NCBI GenBank assembly: GCA_020632575.1
Contig: JACKFH010000010.1
Span: 62,001-126,000, forward strand
Length of the DNA: 64,000 nt
Direction of reading: 5' to 3'
DNA from: Candidatus Omnitrophota bacterium
GTDB taxonomy: Bacteria > Hinthialibacterota > Hinthialibacteria > OLB16
Shown here: piece by piece, positions 25,929-34,889 of the stretch
Position numbering within the stretch: the first letter of the stretch is position 1
Layout: each line of letters starts with the position of its first letter
Notes under the pieces: generated by a model
The model's input: the letters and a program-made list of their open reading frames with translations, nothing else
Database searches by the model: none
What the model was told of the DNA's origin: nothing
Translations under genes and position numbers: made by a program

Positions 25929-26000
25929 GAATCAGATTAACGTTTGAAGGTGGCGATTGCTATCCAACTCAATACCGCATCGTCTGAGTCAGCAATAATC

Positions 26001-26546
26001 TTACACCTTCAATCGTTTCATTTCCTCCAGAGTGGGGAACTCGTTCTCCAGAAGGATTTGAGCGGTTCGTTCGCTCAGATAACGCCGAGGGGCGCCCTGG
26101 CAAAGATCGATGGCGGTTATTCCATCGCGCGAGAGGATGAGCGGGTTGGCGCCCTCATCAAGGAGATACGCGATGAGCGGCAAGTTCTCGAATCGAGCGG
26201 CGCGGTGGAGCGGAGTTTCCCCGAAACGGTCTTGGCAATTGAGAGAGGCGCTTGAATTGACAAGCAAAGCGCTCACCAAGATCCGAGATCCTATCCCCGA
26301 GCAGGCCAGATGGAGCGGCGTTTCCTTCGCCAGATTCACAGCGTTAACATCCGCCCCGTCATCGAGGAGGTCTCTGACCACTTGCCCGAGATCGAGATAA
26401 GCGGCCAAATGAAGAAGGGTGCTGTCGCTTGCCAACCCCATGAACTCCACATAAGCGTTCGAGTCGAGTCCGTGGTTAACGAAGCCGGTTAGAATGGATT
26501 CGGCCTCTTGACCGTTCTTGATTTTTAGGGGTTCGATTTCTCTCAT
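26001..26546 (-). CDS. Ankyrin repeat protein
   Basis: About 181 residues with three to four ankyrin repeats: STLLHLAAYLDLGQVVRDLL, ETPLHLACSGIGSRILVSAL, ETPLHRAARFENLPLIAYLL and a degenerate last one, GITAIDLCQGAP. The C-terminus ends in a charged helix. TGAGGT lies about seven bases before the ATG at 26546; a TTG 36 bases upstream is less likely. It is a protein-protein interaction module with no catalytic domain. It stands 72 bases upstream of the polyketide synthase gene on the same strand and may be co-transcribed, though the functional link is unknown. Confidence 0.8.
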   Translation of the reverse strand: MREIEPLKIKNGQEAESILTGFVNHGLDSNAYVEFMGLASDSTLLHLAAYLDLGQVVRDLLDDGADVNAVNLAKETPLHLACSGIGSRILVSALLVNSSASLNCQDRFGETPLHRAARFENLPLIAYLLDEGANPLILSRDGITAIDLCQGAPRRYLSERTAQILLENEFPTLEEMKRLKV

Positions 26547-26732
26547 TTTCGGGACCTCACGAAAGAATGTGGCGCGTTCCAATTAAGAAACGGTTGTGTG
26601 GCGGAAAAGTCACGATAAATCGACATATTCGCGAAGCAGCCCGAAACCGCCTCAGTTCTCGAATGCCGAATCTATCCAAGAATATATTAAGAAATCGACA
26701 GAAAATCAGGAAAAATTGGAGGGTCTAGAAGT

Positions 26733-26764
26733 AAAAAACCCCGTCGATCTTTAGATCGACGGGG
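26733..26764 (-). terminator. Strong intrinsic terminator
   Basis: A perfect eleven-pair hairpin, CCCCGTCGATC/GATCGACGGGG with a four-base loop, followed on the minus strand by TTTTTT. It lies 25 bases past the stop of the gene at 26789. Confidence 0.9.
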
Positions 26765-26788
26765 TCGAAATACGCTATGTTGCAAGTA

Positions 26789-27928
26789 TTAGAAACCGAG
26801 CAATTCTTTCTCGATGTCTCGCATCTTGTCGTACTCGGCGTCCGTCGAGGAGAACCCTTTCTTCACGGAATCCGATGGCGCGACTTGGTCGTCATATTCC
26901 AACTCAATACGAGGCTCCTGGCCCATCATCGATTCCTTTGGCTGAACGGAGGGTTTGGAGATCACTCTCTCGCTCACCACAACCGGTTCGGGGAGTTGCA
27001 GGGGTTCGACCGAAGGTGGGTAGGAATCGTGATTGAGGGCCACGACCTCTTTCTTTTCCAAGGAGACAGTCGGCGCTTCCTCGGCGAATTGCCATTCCTC
27101 GGATTGGACCACCGGCTCCTCAAGTTTGGATCCATCCAGTTGAGCGCGCTGTTGGGCCCTCGCGGCCATCGAAGGATCCAATCCGAAATGAGCGAGAATT
27201 TCAGCATCACTCATTTGAGACCAGGAGCTGCTCGAGGAAGAGGCGATTTGATTTCTTGGAGGCTCAACCGACGTCGGCGCACTTACCGACGGCGCCATCG
27301 AGGGGGCGTTCACCGGTGCATCCATTGGCATCGGCTGGAGTTCCATTCCGCCCGAGGGGACCATGGGGGAAGACATCGATGAGGAAACCGGAGCGGTTGC
27401 CGGGCCATAAGGACCGGGTGAACCGGAGGGGTAGTAACCCATACTCGCGACAGAGGGCATCGGCGAGGGGATACCGTAACCGCCGCATCCTCCCAAGAGG
27501 CCTCGTCGATTCAACATACCCGGGCACCATGCGTAGATGGGCGCGAGGACCGTGTATTTCAAACCGGTGTTGTTATAGATGTTTGGATCCATTGAAAGCG
27601 GAATGTCCGAACAGTATTCGGCCATCGCCCAATACTCGTCGGCCGCTTGCTGGGAATAGAATTGATGAATGTTCACCATCCGAGTGATCCAGCAATCCAA
27701 ACGGATCATCACCGGAGAGAGCACCGGTATCCAGGCTTTCTTGTCCTCTCTGGCGGCGTAGTTGTCCTCCCCCACAATGTAATCGAGCGAACCCGTTCCA
27801 TCGTCGGCTTGAACAATTCGACCGTATTCGACCACCTGTTCTTGAGCATGAAGCGGCGTCGCGAGAGCGATGAGCAATACGACGGTCAGGATTGAACCCT
27901 GTTGAATTTTTTTGGCAACCAATTCCAT
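26789..27928 (-). CDS. Secreted Pro/Met/Ser-rich protein, unknown function
   Basis: About 379 residues from the ATG at 27928. The N-terminus, MELVAKKIQQGSILTVVLLI followed by ALATPLHAQ, is a clear signal peptide. Residues about 25-150 are an ordered-looking domain with WIPVLSPVMIRLDCWITRMV and four cysteines, perhaps disulphide-bonded. Then come a low-complexity stretch rich in Gly, Pro, Met and Ser (about 150-240), a short helical motif SDAEILAHFGLD, and an acidic tail. No family is recognised; envelope or scaffold use is a guess. A TTG start 54 bases upstream is possible but would bury the signal peptide. Followed by a strong terminator. Confidence 0.7.
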   Translation of the reverse strand: MELVAKKIQQGSILTVVLLIALATPLHAQEQVVEYGRIVQADDGTGSLDYIVGEDNYAAREDKKAWIPVLSPVMIRLDCWITRMVNIHQFYSQQAADEYWAMAEYCSDIPLSMDPNIYNNTGLKYTVLAPIYAWCPGMLNRRGLLGGCGGYGIPSPMPSVASMGYYPSGSPGPYGPATAPVSSSMSSPMVPSGGMELQPMPMDAPVNAPSMAPSVSAPTSVEPPRNQIASSSSSSWSQMSDAEILAHFGLDPSMAARAQQRAQLDGSKLEEPVVQSEEWQFAEEAPTVSLEKKEVVALNHDSYPPSVEPLQLPEPVVVSERVISKPSVQPKESMMGQEPRIELEYDDQVAPSDSVKKGFSSTDAEYDKMRDIEKELLGF

Positions 27929-28192
27929 TTTCCCTAGTCGTTCCTTCCTGCCGGCAAGCGGGTCAGAATTCCTCCGTTTCAAAATAACAAGCCATCCCGG
28001 CGCAAGATATCCAGTAATATATACAAGTTATCGGCGAAGGTCAAAGCAATCTGGAATCTAAGTTTCAGGTGGTCCAAAACAAATTGAATCGAGGCCGCCA
28101 CAGGAGAAGACGATTGAAGAAAACGAATCATCAGAGATGTCCGTTTTCGTTGAAATGCCGCCATCGAGGCGTTCTTAACTCCCCATGGTTCC
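27929..28192. other. Intergenic stretch, one weak minus-strand frame
   Basis: Between two divergent genes. A 61-residue minus-strand frame (27979-28164, MAAFQRKRTS...) runs almost to the next gene but has no ribosome binding site and no recognisable family, so it is not annotated. No repeat is seen. Confidence 0.5.
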
Positions 28193-28222
28193 TTGACTTA
28201 GAGGATATCGGTTCAATATGAT
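28193..28222 (+). promoter_or_regulatory. Sigma-70-type promoter
   Basis: TTGACT (28193-28198), an 18-base spacer and TATGAT (28217-28222), each one base off consensus. Transcription would start near 28229, about 80 bases before the 65-residue protein gene. Confidence 0.65.
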
Positions 28223-28310
28223 GAAGAGGAGCCGATATGGGATGAGGGAGGGGAGAAGGTCGAAGCACCGTTGAATCAACCGATTTCTAAATGAAGGGGG
28301 GATCGCGGAC

Positions 28311-28508
28311 ATGGATGTCAACACGGTCTACCAAGTCAGTCATCTTGACGCCTGGGAGGGTTCCTTGGGAACCGGCGCGGGTTACCTGAATGTGCCTCGC
28401 AAGAAGAAGGAAGAGGACGAGGAGAAGGAAAATTCTCGTCGTCGACGCAAGGAGAAGGGAATTACCCAGGACGATTCGGGCATTGTCCATGTGGATCTCA
28501 TTGCGTAA
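28311..28508 (+). CDS. Small highly charged protein, unknown function
   Basis: A 65-residue protein with an AAGGGGGG about nine bases before the ATG and a near-consensus promoter upstream, so it is likely expressed. The first 30 residues are mixed (AWEGSLGTGAGYLNVP), residues about 30-49 are almost purely Lys/Arg/Glu/Asp (RKKKEEDEEKENSRRRRKEK), and the end is TQDDSGIVHVDLIA. The charged block should be a solvent-exposed helix or disordered. It has no signal peptide. Convergent with the TPR gene. No family is recognised. Confidence 0.6.
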   Translation: MDVNTVYQVSHLDAWEGSLGTGAGYLNVPRKKKEEDEEKENSRRRRKEKGITQDDSGIVHVDLIA

Positions 28509-28546
28509 ACAAATCGTCTCCTCTTTTCGGCCTCAACAAGCAGAGA

Positions 28547-29380
28547 CTACCTGCGCTCCGCCTCGATTTTGGGTCCATCGGGGGAGTCGTAGTTGAAAGT
28601 GAAATCCGGGCCGACAATTTTCGCGTTGTAGGCTTTCACCTGCTCGGGTCCCTCCGGAGTGTTCACAGTGAACGTGATCGTATCCCCGGATATCTCGTAA
28701 CTGCCATCCATATTGAAAGTGAGTCCCCCCTCCCTCTTGATCGTGACCGCGAGTCGTCCATTGGGATGAAAGTTGAATTCGGAGGGGGATCCCTCGAACA
28801 AGAAAAACCATTTTCCGGAAATCCCTGTGGCAAGTGGAGTGGATTTCTTCTCCGCGGGTGAATCGCTCGCAGCGGGGGAAGGCTGTTCGGCATTTTCCGA
28901 CTGGCCGGACCGCTTCGAAAGGAACGGATAAGAAGATGGGTTCAAATACATGTCCGCTCCAAATCCAACAAGAACAAGAATCGCCAAGAGGACTGCAATC
29001 TTTTTGACCATCCCACCCGTGTCCCGAGGCTGGCGTTTGGACGCTGCCTTAGGCGCGGAGGGGGCCGCCGGTTTTTCAACCTGAACGGGCTCCGAGGGGG
29101 CGCTAAAACTGTCGGCCCCCCATTCTGTGGTAGAGGGAATCTTCGCGAGCATTCCCTTGGCTTTACTGTGGTCCGGTTCGAGGGTGAGCACTCGATTCCA
29201 ACACTCCGAGGCTTGGTCGTTATCCCCCAACTTGTAATGACAGGCGCCCGCGAGAAACAGGGCCTCAACATGATCCGGATTGATTTGGAGGACTTCCTGA
29301 AAAATCGATAGCGCTTGGTCGTATTGACCGGATTTAGCGAGGGCGGCGCCCTCCTGCAAACGTTCGGATTCCTCGGCCAT
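28547..29380 (-). CDS. TPR protein with one membrane anchor and a C-terminal beta domain
   Basis: About 277 residues from the ATG at 29380. Two TPR units (residues about 5-75: AKSGQYDQALSIFQEVLQIN and YKLGDNDQASECWNRVLTLE) are followed by a Pro/Ala linker, one membrane helix (KKIAVLLAILVLVGFGAD, about 125-142), another low-complexity linker and a ~90-residue beta-rich C-terminal domain, ISGKWFFLFEGSPSEFNFHP onward. That end looks like a small lipocalin- or META-like barrel (GKW...G...F). The order implies cytoplasmic TPRs and an extracytoplasmic barrel. Function is unknown. Confidence 0.75.
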   Translation of the reverse strand: MAEESERLQEGAALAKSGQYDQALSIFQEVLQINPDHVEALFLAGACHYKLGDNDQASECWNRVLTLEPDHSKAKGMLAKIPSTTEWGADSFSAPSEPVQVEKPAAPSAPKAASKRQPRDTGGMVKKIAVLLAILVLVGFGADMYLNPSSYPFLSKRSGQSENAEQPSPAASDSPAEKKSTPLATGISGKWFFLFEGSPSEFNFHPNGRLAVTIKREGGLTFNMDGSYEISGDTITFTVNTPEGPEQVKAYNAKIVGPDFTFNYDSPDGPKIEAERR

Positions 29381-29546
29381 GTTGGACAACCTCAAGTTGT
29401 GGTATGCCGCGAGTATAGACCAACCTTGGATTATTTCCACAACCGTTTATTCGCGGGCGGCCAAATTCGGCGGGCAAATCGGGGTGTGGTGTTCGTTAAG
29501 GAAATAGACTCTAAAAAAGTCCAAACAAAAGAAGGGAGGGAACGAC

Positions 29547-29849
29547 ATGCACTGCAATTGCCTGAAGTCTCTCGTCCTCGCGACCTGCTTGATCTCAGGG
29601 GCGGCTCTATTCGCCCCGAGCGCGCAAGCGGGCGGCGACTGGGGATTCTCTGTGGGCCATGGCGGCCTTGGATTCCAATATAGCGACCATCATCACCGAC
29701 ATCACGGACATCACGGATACTATCGCCACGATGGACATTATGGGTACGGTTGGCGGCACGCCCCGCATTACCGCCGATCTTATCGTTATGCGCCGCGATA
29801 CAATTACTATCCGCGGTATTGGGGTCACCGAGGTCATTGCCACTGGTAA
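29547..29849 (+). CDS. Small exported His/Tyr-rich protein
   Basis: A 100-residue protein with GGGAGGG six bases before the ATG. A signal peptide covers residues 1-28 (LVLATCLISGAALFAPSAQA). The mature part opens GGDWGFSVGHGGLGFQYSDH and continues with a tail in which His, Tyr, Arg and Gly predominate (HHHRHHGHHGYYRHDGHYGY). Such tails occur in small envelope proteins of many Proteobacteria and PVC bacteria; metal binding is plausible but unproven. It is monocistronic, bounded by a strong terminator. Confidence 0.75.
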   Translation: MHCNCLKSLVLATCLISGAALFAPSAQAGGDWGFSVGHGGLGFQYSDHHHRHHGHHGYYRHDGHYGYGWRHAPHYRRSYRYAPRYNYYPRYWGHRGHCHW

Positions 29850-29907
29850 ATCGAGGATGACCCAATTTTGAGTTTCCGGATCTCCCACCCCGGACTCCCC
29901 TAAAGCG

Positions 29908-29942
29908 AAAAAGCCGGCTCGAATGGATCGAGCCGGCTTTTT
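29908..29942. terminator. Bidirectional intrinsic terminator
   Basis: AAAAAGCCGGCTCGA and TCGAGCCGGCTTTTT form a perfect fifteen-pair hairpin with a five-base loop. A and T runs on both sides suit termination of both the plus-strand small exported protein gene and the minus-strand pseudopilin gene. Confidence 0.92.
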
Positions 29943-29965
29943 CCTTGTTAAATTCTGAAGAAGTC

Positions 29966-30670
29966 TTACAGAGAGTCGGGTGGCAGACGGTGAACGTAAG
30001 GGAGGCCATCCACAATCAATGGGTCAATGGTCTGGCAATTCGTCTTTGTCCCAAGACCCTGACAAACCGTGCCGATGAAGTACCCGTCCCCACCAAAGAG
30101 GAACAGATCGCCCGCGCTCTTGGTTCCGTTGGTCGGAGCATAGGTGTCGTTGCTGCCATCGCCCTTTTCTTGATAAACGATTTCAGGACTGCGAGAGGTC
30201 AACTCGGAATCGATGCCATCCGGACCGCGTGTGAACAGACCCCAGGTGACTGAGGCGAGAAACACGTTCGGCGCGGGAACGACTCCGGTCTCCATCCAGG
30301 AAAGTTCGCTACCATTCGGGTCGGGGAAAGTGTCCGGGGGGATGGAGGTGATATAGGCGATCGGGGAAGTGAGCCACGCCAAGCCGCAACGCGAGCGCAC
30401 TTGAGGTGAGGCGCAATCGTTCTCCGACTCGTAGGGGTAGACTTTCCAATCCAGAAAATACGATTCCATGGCAATTCCGATAGTCCGGATTTCGGCCTTG
30501 GATTTGGTCACCCTGGCTCGAATTTGAGCTTCCAGGAAATTGGGAAGCGCGATCGCGATGAGAATAAGAATGATTGCGATAACGATAAGAAGTTCGATCA
30601 GGGTGAAACCCTTGAGGCCGACCCTGCCCAATTTCTCGAACCTCCGTTGGGTCAATTTGCTCGATGGCAT
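29966..30670 (-). CDS. Type IV pilin-like / type II secretion pseudopilin
   Basis: A 234-residue protein with a class III prepilin signal: short basic leader ending in KG, then FTLIELLIVIAIILILIAIA (residues 22-41) with Glu at position +5, to be cleaved and methylated by prepilin peptidase. The next helix, PNFLEAQIRARVTKSKAEIR, and the pattern of a Tyr/Asp-rich C-terminal domain ending PDSL match the many orphan pseudopilins of Planctomycetota, Omnitrophota and relatives. AGGAGGAG lies about six bases before the ATG. No assembly genes are next to it. Confidence 0.88.
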   Translation of the reverse strand: MPSSKLTQRRFEKLGRVGLKGFTLIELLIVIAIILILIAIALPNFLEAQIRARVTKSKAEIRTIGIAMESYFLDWKVYPYESENDCASPQVRSRCGLAWLTSPIAYITSIPPDTFPDPNGSELSWMETGVVPAPNVFLASVTWGLFTRGPDGIDSELTSRSPEIVYQEKGDGSNDTYAPTNGTKSAGDLFLFGGDGYFIGTVCQGLGTKTNCQTIDPLIVDGLPYVHRLPPDSL

Positions 30671-30901
30671 AAACGACTCCTCCTACTCGGGACTTTCCAT
30701 GCAGCATCCCCACGCGCTTAATTCTCGACCCTTCCTCATGGTTTGCCGTATGGAATTCGAGAGGACCTAAAGGCGTTTAGACGGTGCAGGTTCAAAAAGG
30801 CGTCGTAGTTCCGACACCTTTTCCTCACAGTTTACATGTAAGTTCGATAAGATGCAACTCCCATGGACTTAAAACCGAGAATCCAATGAGGGTTAAACGC
30901 A

Positions 30902-32767
30902 TTAGGGGGAAGGAGGTTCGGCGCTCCTGCGCTGGATCGCCTCCAGCAGCGATTGAACCCCGCGTTGACACCGCAGGACTATCTCCAGGGCGGCTGAAAT
31001 CTCCATTCTCCCCTCCTCGACCTCCCGCGCGATCTTCGCCAGCCCGCCTCGGAGGTTTTCGGCAAGTTGTCCCGCTTTGGGGTCGGGGCTGTGAGGCGAG
31101 AATCTTGCCGTGTCCGATTCCATTGGGCCGCTGGGGGTCTGGCTTTCCTCCACAACTCGGGCCGCGGCCTCCTTTTTGAGTTGGCTTTGGAGAAACTCGG
31201 TGGCCCGTTCCAAACCCTCATACTCCATGATGGATTTGGCGTGGTTCAAGATCCGGTTCATGGGATCGGAATCTGGGGGAGGTTGGATGGCCGAGGTCGA
31301 CGGGGCTTTCTTTTGAGGGATTTCGAACTCGATCTCACCCTCGTCCTCCTCCTCGGGAAGATCGATAGGGGTGTCCATCGCGATGCTATTGAAAAGTTCG
31401 TCGAGTTCGGGCGCTCGATGTCGCCCCTCTAGGGAATCGACCAATCCCTCGACCGTGTCGATGACATCCTTGCCGGTGTCCTGCTGCTGCGGATCGTCGC
31501 TCGCGTATTCCACCACCTTGGCGTGCCCTCGATAGTGCTGGACATCGGTCCGCTTGGAGAGGAGCACGCGGTAATGTTGGACCCCTTTCGTCCGGATGAG
31601 CGAAGCGGGATCGACCCGTCGGGGATAGTTCCCCTTTCCCGCCATCTCGACCGGATCGACCACATAAAGCGGATAGGTGTTGCCTGTCAAAGTCTCGATG
31701 GCCTCGTTGGAGGTGACATGGATGTCGGTCAGGTTCGGGTTGTAATCGAAATTGAGGGTCAGGGTTCCGCTTCGCTGGAGGAACTTTTGAAGCGTGCGGG
31801 CCTGGTCGGAGGTGAGTTTTCCGCCAGCCGCGATCGGAAAAGGATCCTCGACTCCCATAGACTGGACCATGAGAGCGTGAACCGGGCTTTCGACAAGCAG
31901 GAGGTTTTTCTTCTTCAACTGGGCCGCGCGGTGGAGGCCGATCGGAAACTCCTTCCCTCCGAACGGTTGACTCGGATCGGGACGGTTGAGACTGACATAC
32001 TCCGCCTCTCCCACCGGGGTTTCTCCGGGATGACGCCCCCAGAGATTGACGACACGCGCGCCGGATACATCCCAAACAGGTCCAATAATGCGTCCCTCCC
32101 ACTTCGGATGGAAAACGCCGAGCACCTCGGAGAGGTTTTGATCCTCCTCCATGGTGAACTGCGCCTCCATCAGAGCGTCCTGCACCTCATGAACCGATGG
32201 GTAGAAACCGATGTCGATCTCTTGGAGTTTGTGAAGAGGGAAACCGACCTGACGAGCCAAGTAGCCGCGAGTGTATCTCCCCGCCTCTTCATGGAGGGCG
32301 CCTTGAGCGTAGGCGAATAGCGCCTCGAGAATATGATCGCGCTTCTCCTGGAGGAGCGCCTGTTGAATCTCATCGCGGGAGACGCTCCAGTCCCAAGTGA
32401 TTCGGATTCTCTCCCCCAATCTCTTGGTCGCGGAAAAAAATTCGTCGGGCGTCGGGAACGATCTTCGGTTGACATAAGAAAGCCACAAGACCGCTGGGCG
32501 ACCTGTCCCTAGCGAACGAAATCCCCAGCCTGTTCCGATCAATTTGTTGTTGCGGTGTCCGTAGTCGCGGTAATGCACTGGAGCATCCGTCGCGACCCAA
32601 TGCCCCTGTGGGCCTCGTTTGAACCCGAATTCCGGAAAGGCCTTGTCGAGGTATTTGTCGAGCGCCGGATACAGGACCGCCGTGATGAATTTAGGGAGGT
32701 CGAAAATCTTCTTGGCGTAGTGCTCTCCGCGCACGTTGCCATGTGTCGAGCCAGTGGATTGATTCAT
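30902..32767 (-). CDS. Primase-like TOPRIM protein lacking a zinc finger
   Basis: About 621 residues. Residues about 140-330 follow the DnaG order: a helical segment TRGYLARQVGFPLHKLQEID with IGFYPS (like DnaG 'YLxxRGIxxxxIxxFxLGYAP'), then GRIIGPVWDVSGARVVNLWG (like 'RIMFPIxDxxGRVIGFGGR'), then LLLVESPVHALMVQSMGVED with AAGGKLTSDQ, the TOPRIM Glu motif, and NFDYNPN as a possible DxD. The N-terminal 130 residues, FGFKRGPQGHWVATD onward, look like a CHC2-type module but lack its Cys/His ligands. The last ~200 residues are acidic and helical with no helicase domain. The ATG at 32767 has GGTGG nine bases upstream. A DNA- or RNA-priming or nucleolytic role is inferred only from fold-level motifs. 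Confidence 0.6.
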   Translation of the reverse strand: MNQSTGSTHGNVRGEHYAKKIFDLPKFITAVLYPALDKYLDKAFPEFGFKRGPQGHWVATDAPVHYRDYGHRNNKLIGTGWGFRSLGTGRPAVLWLSYVNRRSFPTPDEFFSATKRLGERIRITWDWSVSRDEIQQALLQEKRDHILEALFAYAQGALHEEAGRYTRGYLARQVGFPLHKLQEIDIGFYPSVHEVQDALMEAQFTMEEDQNLSEVLGVFHPKWEGRIIGPVWDVSGARVVNLWGRHPGETPVGEAEYVSLNRPDPSQPFGGKEFPIGLHRAAQLKKKNLLLVESPVHALMVQSMGVEDPFPIAAGGKLTSDQARTLQKFLQRSGTLTLNFDYNPNLTDIHVTSNEAIETLTGNTYPLYVVDPVEMAGKGNYPRRVDPASLIRTKGVQHYRVLLSKRTDVQHYRGHAKVVEYASDDPQQQDTGKDVIDTVEGLVDSLEGRHRAPELDELFNSIAMDTPIDLPEEEDEGEIEFEIPQKKAPSTSAIQPPPDSDPMNRILNHAKSIMEYEGLERATEFLQSQLKKEAAARVVEESQTPSGPMESDTARFSPHSPDPKAGQLAENLRGGLAKIAREVEEGRMEISAALEIVLRCQRGVQSLLEAIQRRSAEPPSP

Positions 32768-32837
32768 CGAAAGCACCCACCTCTTCAGTATGTGGCGATC
32801 CTAACAATCCGAGAGCGCGAACGGAAGGGATATTTTT

Positions 32838-33716
32838 CTAATATGCCGTTTCTTTCAACATCGGGTAGAAGGTTCCGCCCATCGGACTCCCAACGGGGAT
32901 CGGTTCCGTCCCAGCCAGCATGGGCTCGTCTTGATCGGATTTCGTGCCATCCAGGAATGCATTGACCACAGCGGCTCTCCTCGGACGAGGAGAATTATTC
33001 TCGAAGGAGCCATGAATGGTCAGGCCATGGTGAAAGGAGGCGCACCCTTTTTCCAACTCGACAGGGACCGGATTGAGGAGTTTCTCGAACTGATCCTCGG
33101 TCAAAACTTCTTTGATGGCGTCCATATCGCCGGCAAGGCCGGTGATGGGAAGGAGATCCCATTTGTGACTGCCGGGGACATAGTGAACGCATCCGTTTTC
33201 TTTGGTGGAATCGTCCAGACCGATCCAACAGGTGAGGTGGTTGAGCGGAACAGTGCGAGTCCAATAGGAGTAATCCTGATGCCAAGCGACAACTCCCCCA
33301 TCATTGGCCGGCTTGTAAAAAATCTGGTCGTGCCAGAACCGGACAGGGCCGCCCAGTAATTGGTAGGCGGCCATGGTGAAGGCGGGATTCCATAACAAGT
33401 CATGGAATCCGGGGGTGATTCGCCAGTGACCGAGAGCATGAAAGAGGATGCGAGAGGGATCGGTCGATTCGTTCGAGTTGTACTCGTAAAAGAGACCGTT
33501 TCCGGGATGCTCCGGATCGACTAATTGAGACAGTTCATGCCGAAGCGCCTCGATCTGGGTATCGTCCAGAATTCTTATTCCCGCCAGGTAGCCGTTTTCC
33601 CGATAGAACTCGATTTGTTCCTGGGATAAGCGATACTCATCCCATTCCTCTTTGGTTTTGGGAATTTCGAAAAGATCTCCCACCAATTCATGTCGCTTTG
33701 CTAGATCCTCGACCAT
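32838..33716 (-). CDS. Phytanoyl-CoA dioxygenase family protein
   Basis: A Fe(II)/2-oxoglutarate-dependent oxygenase of 292 residues. The iron ligands appear as WHQDYSYW near 143 (HxD) and [19 protein letters not shown] near 233 (distal His, then the Arg that binds 2-oxoglutarate). [19 protein letters not shown] precedes the first motif as in the family. This group is expanded in PVC-type and Poribacteria-like genomes and its substrates are mostly unknown. It stands alone between the TOPRIM-protein gene and a NagB-like gene on the same strand. Confidence 0.9.
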   Translation of the reverse strand: MVEDLAKRHELVGDLFEIPKTKEEWDEYRLSQEQIEFYRENGYLAGIRILDDTQIEALRHELSQLVDPEHPGNGLFYEYNSNESTDPSRILFHALGHWRITPGFHDLLWNPAFTMAAYQLLGGPVRFWHDQIFYKPANDGGVVAWHQDYSYWTRTVPLNHLTCWIGLDDSTKENGCVHYVPGSHKWDLLPITGLAGDMDAIKEVLTEDQFEKLLNPVPVELEKGCASFHHGLTIHGSFENNSPRPRRAAVVNAFLDGTKSDQDEPMLAGTEPIPVGSPMGGTFYPMLKETAY

Positions 33717-33755
33717 GAGTTCATCTCGACTTCATTTGAGTTACCGGTGTTTCGA

Positions 33756-34688
33756 TTAATGCATTTCAACTTCGCAGCTTCCGATAGCGGGGCGATAGTA
33801 GTTGAACTGAACATTCGGATGGTCCGCCAACAAACTCATTGGAACCGCCGAATCGGCAATCTTCTTCCCAATCATGAACGCGGTCAGTCGCATACCGAAG
33901 GGGTTGTCATGGGTTCCCGCCTGCCAGATCGAGACCTTGTCCGATTTCCAAGTTTGCACCGGTCCGACCGTGAGCGCCTGAGTCGGCACCTCGTTCACCT
34001 TCCCGCCGCCGGAGGTTCGAGCGTTTTGCATGAGAGTGATCGGATGGAGATCCACGACGCGGGTTCCCAATTTGCGAAACTCCTCGGGAGAAGGGGGAGC
34101 GTCGGCGTAGGCGCCCTCTCTCTTAAATGGGTCGTTGAAGGCCCAGTGTTTCACATCGCCCTGGCCGCCTTGCATGACCGCGCAGCGGACCGAGTCATAC
34201 GGATTGTTGTAGGCATCGAGATCGCCGGTCGGAAAATGCAGATTGGCCTCGTTGATTTTGAGTTTATTCTCGATTCGATCGAAACAGAGTTCGCGATCCG
34301 CTTTCTCGAAGGAGAGGGGATGCGTGGCATCCACCGCTTTTCCGTCGAGAACCCATTCGTCCATGCCCCAGAAGTGGGCCTCTTTTTGACCCAAGTTAAT
34401 TCCCAAGGTGTTCACCAACCGAGCCACGAGGGGGAGCTGTTCGGTGGGCCCGATCGGTCCGCAAACGCCGACAGGGTTGTCGGGAGTCGATTGCATCCAG
34501 GCCTCGATATATTCCAGCGCCTCCGCCAGGTAAAAATCCTCGAGCGTTTCGTAGTAAACCACTTGGAACCCTTCTCGAGATAGTTGTTGAAGATCCTTTT
34601 CGGTCAGTTTGGCGACATCCGCCAGGAGATCATCCTCGAGGGTTGTGTAATCCCACCAATCGGGAGCCACCACACTTTTCTTTCTCAT
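33756..34688 (-). CDS. Glucosamine-6-phosphate deaminase-like protein
   Basis: A NagB/RpiA-fold protein of about 310 residues, somewhat longer than NagB (about 260). [20 protein letters not shown] near 74 matches the phosphate loop and [12 protein letters not shown] near 105 the MDE active-site motif with its catalytic Asp. The central and C-terminal parts ([18 protein letters not shown]) differ from classical NagB, so this is a divergent subgroup and may act on another amino sugar phosphate. The ATG at 34688 is supported by AGGAGA seven bases before it. Divergent from the antiporter pair. Confidence 0.75.
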   Translation of the reverse strand: MRKKSVVAPDWWDYTTLEDDLLADVAKLTEKDLQQLSREGFQVVYYETLEDFYLAEALEYIEAWMQSTPDNPVGVCGPIGPTEQLPLVARLVNTLGINLGQKEAHFWGMDEWVLDGKAVDATHPLSFEKADRELCFDRIENKLKINEANLHFPTGDLDAYNNPYDSVRCAVMQGGQGDVKHWAFNDPFKREGAYADAPPSPEEFRKLGTRVVDLHPITLMQNARTSGGGKVNEVPTQALTVGPVQTWKSDKVSIWQAGTHDNPFGMRLTAFMIGKKIADSAVPMSLLADHPNVQFNYYRPAIGSCEVEMH

Positions 34689-34889
34689 GTCACTTCTCCT
34701 TGTCTCGACCGCTTCTGGGTCGGTTGTGGACAATCCTATCGCAACGAGTGCGATATCTCAGTCGCACGGCATATTTCGAGCGGCAATCATAAACTGAAGA
34801 ATCGGTTTTCGGCAAAGGGTTTCCTCCGGTTTGTTTATTCCTCCATAATGCGTGGCATATCCAAGGCCCGATTGACAAAGGAATTGCCG

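Noticed and set aside
27979..28164. 61-residue minus-strand open frame
   Set aside because: No ribosome binding site and no recognisable family; cannot be separated from chance.
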